Positions 61,019 through 64,000 of a stretch of 64,000 nucleotides of DNA are shown piece after piece. Made by a program: the position numbers and the translations under genes. Origin of the DNA: CAYTBN01 sp964436045 (lineage in GTDB: Bacteria > Myxococcota_A > UBA796 > UBA9615 > CAYRNR01); contig CAYTBN010000005.1 of the NCBI GenBank assembly GCA_964436045.1, positions 128,587-192,586 on the forward strand, in the 5' to 3' direction. Numbering within the stretch: the stretch's first letter is position 1; each line of letters starts with the position of its first letter. The notes beneath the pieces were generated by a model that worked only from the letters and a program-made list of their open reading frames with translations, was not told the DNA's origin and ran no database searches.

Positions 61019-61254
61019 CGTTCATCCCTTCCCCCGTGGGGGCAGCGCTCGACCAACCGCGCGAGGCGGCGGGCGGCCGCGGTCGGATTCCTGGACGTCG
61101 AGGGAATCCGGATGATGCAGGCTCCGCCTCCGCCCGGGCAGTACGCCGACCCCCACACGTGGCCGTGCTTCGAGGGTTGGATCCGCCAACCCCGTCTCGC
61201 CGCCGCCGCGATCACGGACTCGATGTCCTTGTGCGGGTGCCGCGGACGAGCCAT
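61015..61254 (-). CDS. HicA-like putative toxin
   Basis: 79 residues starting MARPRHPHKDIESVI. A short alpha-beta fold is suggested with GWRIQPSKHGHVWGSAYCP, in which the GH motif is where HicA-type RNases keep their catalytic His, then IPSTSRNPTAAARRLARLV. The Cys pair and Gly-rich insert differ from classic HicA. It is the first gene of an operon with the HTH protein. It has no SD; the -10 box lies 6 nt before ATG, so the mRNA is probably leaderless. Confidence 0.6.
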   Translation of the reverse strand: MARPRHPHKDIESVIAAAARRGWRIQPSKHGHVWGSAYCPGGGGACIIRIPSTSRNPTAAARRLARLVERCPHGGRDER

Positions 61255-61260
61255 GAACTC

Positions 61261-61290
61261 ACCGTAGGCGGCGAGTTGACGTTTGTCAAC
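61261..61290 (-). promoter_or_regulatory. TA-operon promoter TTGACA-N17-TACGGT with overlapping operator palindrome
   Basis: On the minus strand a perfect -35 (61284-61289), a 17-nt spacer and -10 TACGGT (61261-61266) place the start exactly at the toxin ATG (61254). GTTGAC-N4-GTCAAC (61275-61290) is a 6-4-6 palindrome covering the -35, the normal place for autorepression by the HTH partner. Confidence 0.7.
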
Positions 61291-61322
61291 AGGAGAGGTG
61301 CCGGCGCTTCTCCGGGGGTGGG

Positions 61323-63560
61323 CTACTCGGCCTCGGCCGAATCATCGTCCCCCTTCGTGGGCAACACGAACGGCTTGAACACCGGCGTCGCTTCCTCCTC
61401 GTCGGCCTCCTCCGCGCCCACCGGGATGGTCATCGCGGCCTCTTCCTCCTCCTCGTCCCGGTCCAGGAGCGCCAGGCTCAGCCACGGGATGTAGGTCACC
61501 GCGATCAGGGCCACCAGCAGCACGAAGATGTACGGGAAGCTGGCCTTGATCACCTGGCTCAGCGGCCGGTCGAAGTGGGCCGAGCTGACGAACAGGTTCA
61601 GCCCCATCGGCGGGGTGATGTAACCGATCTGCAGGTTGACGATGAAGATGATCCCGAAGTGGATCGGGTCGATGCCGTAGTGGCGGGCGATGGGCGCCAG
61701 CAGCGGGGCCACGATCATGATCGCGGACATGATGTCCATCACGCAGCCGAGGGCCAGCAGGAAGAGGTTGCACAGGATCAGGAAGCCCAGCTTGGTGGAC
61801 ACGGACTCGGACAGCCACTGGGCGGCCGCCTGGGGGATCTGCTCCTGGTTCAGGTACAGGTTGAACGCGATCGCCAGCACCAGGATCGCGAACAGCACGC
61901 CCATCATCGCGCCGCTGTCGACGAAGGAGTCCACGAGCTTGCGCGGCGTGATGTCCCGGTGGAGCACCAGCTCGACGAACAGGGCGTACAGCACCGCCAC
62001 CGCCGAGGCCTCGACCACCGTGAACCAGCCGATGTAGATCCCGACGAACACCAGCAGGATCAGCACCAGCGACCAGACACCCTGCTTGAACGCCGACACC
62101 ACCTCGCCCATGTCGAACTTCTGCCGGGAGCGACCGTCGGGGTCGGCGGCGACCATCGAGTAGACGGCCAGCACCAGCCCCACGATCAGCCCGGGCAGGA
62201 CTCCGGCGATGAACAACTCGCGGATGGACAGCGCCCGCCCGTCCACCGGCGCCATGATCGCGTAGATGATCATCGGGATCGACGGCGGGATCAGGATCCC
62301 CAGGGTGCCCGCCGACGTCACCAGCCCCAGCGAGAAGTCCTCCTTGTACTTGAGGGCCACCATCGCCGGGAACATGATCCCGCCGATGGCCACCACGGTC
62401 ACCGGCGCCGAGCCGGAGATGGCCGCGAACAACATGCAGGCCACCACCGTCGACACGGCGACCCCGCCGGGCACGAACCCGATCAGGGACTGGGCGAAGC
62501 GGATCAGCCGCTCGGCGATGGTGCCGGACGTCATGATGCCGCCGGCCAGCACGAAGAACGGGATCGCCAGCAGCACGTCCTTCTTGACCGCGCCGAACAT
62601 GTTCTCGGCCACCGTGGTCGGGTCGCCGTTGCCCAGCAGCTGCGTGCAGAGCAGGACCGCGAGGCCGACCACCACGTACAGCGGCGCGCCCACGATCATC
62701 AGCACCAGGGCCATGATGAAGATCAGCCAGCCGACGCTGTCGAAGCCGTAGAGCAGCGCCGCGCCGATGACCAGGCCGGGTAGCACGCCGGCCAGGATCA
62801 CGTCCTTGATCGCCAGGTCGCGGCCGACCACGGTCCGCAGGGCGCGGGGGTCGGGGCGCTTGCCCTCCTCGGCCAGATCCTCGACCTCGGGGCGATCCCG
62901 CCAGATGTTGGCGAAGGAGCGGCAGCCCATCACCACGAGGCTGAAGGGCATCACCGCCTTGACCATCCACTGGGGCAACATCCGCGAGGCGACGATGTTG
63001 GGGTGGATCCCGGCGAGGAAGTCGTTCAGCGCCTTGGGCACCGCGCCACCGGTGCCTTCGATGCCAAACTGCATGTCCCACGCGAACTTGGTGTCCTCGT
63101 AGCAGTACCAGGCCAGCATGAAACAGAAGCAGGCAGTGAAGGTGTTGGCGAAGAACCCCGACACCTTCTTGCCGGTGAAGGTGGTGGCCTTGCCGGCCAC
63201 GTCGATGGCCAGGTGCTTGCGCTGCTTGGTCGCGATGGACGCGCCGAGGAACCCGGACACGATCATCAGCGAGGTGGCCATCCTGACGCCCCAGGACCAG
63301 CCCAGGTCGATGGCGTCGACCCAGCGGTCCAGGGCGATGGTGAACACAGCCAGCACCATCAGCGACAGCGCGCCGATCAGCACCACCCGCTCGCCGAGGT
63401 AGATGATCTTGTCCAGGACCCGCCAGACCACCCGGATCAGGGCGAAGGCGGTGGTGAACGCCATGATGATGACGAAGAAGATCTGGGTCAGGATCCAGCC
63501 GATGAGGTTCCAGAACCCGTGCCATGCCAGCGAGGAGAGACGGAAGACCTGATTCAACAT
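61323..63560 (-). CDS. TRAP transporter permease, DctQ-DctM fusion
   Basis: 745 residues. The first ~230 residues are a DctQ-like small permease with four helices; from ~250 a DctM/UctM large permease has about 12 helices and the conserved SGSAPVTVVAIGGIMFPAM and LGILIPPSIPMIIYA segments. The C-terminus ends in an acidic tail with GDDDSAEAE. No periplasmic DctP binding protein is visible here. It probably imports an organic acid using Na+. It starts 1 nt after the stop of the acyl-CoA synthetase gene. Confidence 0.92.
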   Translation of the reverse strand: MLNQVFRLSSLAWHGFWNLIGWILTQIFFVIIMAFTTAFALIRVVWRVLDKIIYLGERVVLIGALSLMVLAVFTIALDRWVDAIDLGWSWGVRMATSLMIVSGFLGASIATKQRKHLAIDVAGKATTFTGKKVSGFFANTFTACFCFMLAWYCYEDTKFAWDMQFGIEGTGGAVPKALNDFLAGIHPNIVASRMLPQWMVKAVMPFSLVVMGCRSFANIWRDRPEVEDLAEEGKRPDPRALRTVVGRDLAIKDVILAGVLPGLVIGAALLYGFDSVGWLIFIMALVLMIVGAPLYVVVGLAVLLCTQLLGNGDPTTVAENMFGAVKKDVLLAIPFFVLAGGIMTSGTIAERLIRFAQSLIGFVPGGVAVSTVVACMLFAAISGSAPVTVVAIGGIMFPAMVALKYKEDFSLGLVTSAGTLGILIPPSIPMIIYAIMAPVDGRALSIRELFIAGVLPGLIVGLVLAVYSMVAADPDGRSRQKFDMGEVVSAFKQGVWSLVLILLVFVGIYIGWFTVVEASAVAVLYALFVELVLHRDITPRKLVDSFVDSGAMMGVLFAILVLAIAFNLYLNQEQIPQAAAQWLSESVSTKLGFLILCNLFLLALGCVMDIMSAIMIVAPLLAPIARHYGIDPIHFGIIFIVNLQIGYITPPMGLNLFVSSAHFDRPLSQVIKASFPYIFVLLVALIAVTYIPWLSLALLDRDEEEEEAAMTIPVGAEEADEEEATPVFKPFVLPTKGDDDSAEAE

Positions 63561-63561
63561 C

Positions 63562-64000
63562 TCAGCGCCCCCCCTTCGTCTTGCCCTGGTACATCCCGTC
63601 GAGGACGTCCCAGTATTTTTCGGTGCAGACCTTTCGTTTCACCTTGAGGGTCGGGGTCAACTCCTCGCCGACCTCGAAATCCCGCTCCAGCACGGTCCAG
63701 TACTTGATGGTCTCCCACGAGGGCAGCTTCTTGTTCTTCTCCTCCATCGCCTTGTCGACCTTGTAGCGGATGCGCGGGTGGCGGGCGAGTTCCGGGAAGC
63801 TCTCGTACTCCAGCTCCTTCTCGTCCGCGTACTTGGTGACCTCGAGTTCGTCGAGGGTCACCAGCGCCACCAGGTAGTTGCGTTTGTCGCCGTAGACCAT
63901 CACCTGGCTGATGAAGGCGTCCTGCTTCATCCAGTTCTCGATGTTCTGCGGGGCGATGTTCTTGCCGCCCGACGTCACGATCAGGTCCTTCTTGCGGTCG
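63562..64000 (-). CDS. Long-chain acyl-CoA synthetase, C-terminal part (runs off window)
   Basis: About 145 residues visible. The C-terminal lid domain reads DRKKDLIVTSGGKNIAPQNIE, the A8/A10 region of FadD15-type AMP-forming synthetases, where the Lys in GGKNIAP acts in adenylation. SQVMVYGDKRNYLVALV and LTPTLKVKRK follow, the latter holding the second conserved Lys. The product would activate fatty acids. It ends TGA, followed after 1 nt by the TRAP permease ATG, so they share an operon. Confidence 0.9.
   Translation of the reverse strand, partial: DRKKDLIVTSGGKNIAPQNIENWMKQDAFISQVMVYGDKRNYLVALVTLDELEVTKYADEKELEYESFPELARHPRIRYKVDKAMEEKNKKLPSWETIKYWTVLERDFEVGEELTPTLKVKRKVCTEKYWDVLDGMYQGKTKGGR

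Overview
This is a 64 kb stretch of a very GC-rich, gene-dense bacterial chromosome. The best guess at its source is a member or relative of the Myxococcota (old Deltaproteobacteria). Five points support this. Secreted proteins carry MYXO-CTERM-like tails (Cys motif, membrane helix, Arg cluster). Many lipoproteins have poly-Asp linkers directly after the lipidated Cys. There are MopE-type metal-binding and ASH/vWA surface proteins, a Ser/Thr kinase fused to nSTAND and WD40 modules, and a leader with a perfect sigma-54 promoter. I see no rRNA, tRNA, CRISPR array, prophage or complete insertion sequence. Most of the window is ordinary chromosome; the accessory-looking parts are the 1.8-7.2 kb kinase/WD40 unit, the 49.4 kb MITE-like repeat and the 53.6-61.3 kb surface-protein and toxin-antitoxin stretch.

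Layout. 0-1 kb: membrane glycosyltransferase (cut by the window edge) and UbiA prenyltransferase. 1.1-7.2 kb: lipoprotein and one huge kinase-nSTAND-WD40 reading frame broken by three indels. 7.2-16.2 kb: exonuclease III, FG-GAP/ASPIC lipoprotein, Cys-rich receiver protein, DUF4476 protein, Asp/Glu racemase-like protein, phosphopentomutase, phosphomanno/glucomutase and a PKD lipoprotein. 16.3-20.7 kb: PATAN/DUF4388-like protein, then the sigma factor - anti-sigma - S41 protease operon. 20.7-21.3 kb: the only gene-free stretch over 300 bases, holding a sigma-54 promoter followed 119 nt later by an intrinsic terminator. 21.3-24.3 kb: KhpA, RpoZ operon, GroES-GroEL. 24.3-45 kb: TPR protein, nucleotidase-like lipoprotein, PssA, methyltransferase, spermidine synthase-like transporter fusion, TPR/ClpX-zinc-finger protein, two-component system, rhomboid protease, a repeat protein, PilZ, MopE-type protein and cytidylate kinase-like protein. 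45-53.6 kb: aminotransferase, HAD phosphatase, lipoprotein, ElbB, a MITE-like inverted-repeat element, FGGY kinase, a truncated OleC-like synthetase and RsmE. 53.6-60.5 kb: a block of surface lipoproteins including two paralogous ASH-vWA proteins, one broken by a 1-base loss and a 20-bp tandem duplication. 60.5-64 kb: a HicA-like toxin-antitoxin pair with its own operator/promoter, a fused DctQM TRAP permease and the end of a long-chain acyl-CoA synthetase.

The signals most worth following are: the sigma-54 promoter/terminator cassette upstream of the sigma-factor operon; the recurrent -10 hexamers lying 6-8 nt before start codons (apparent leaderless transcription); the MITE-like repeat whose ends supply the stop codons of both flanking genes; the tandem ClpX-type zinc fingers on a TPR protein; and the Cys-rich receiver domain. 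Functions given are from reading motifs by eye; no database search was run.
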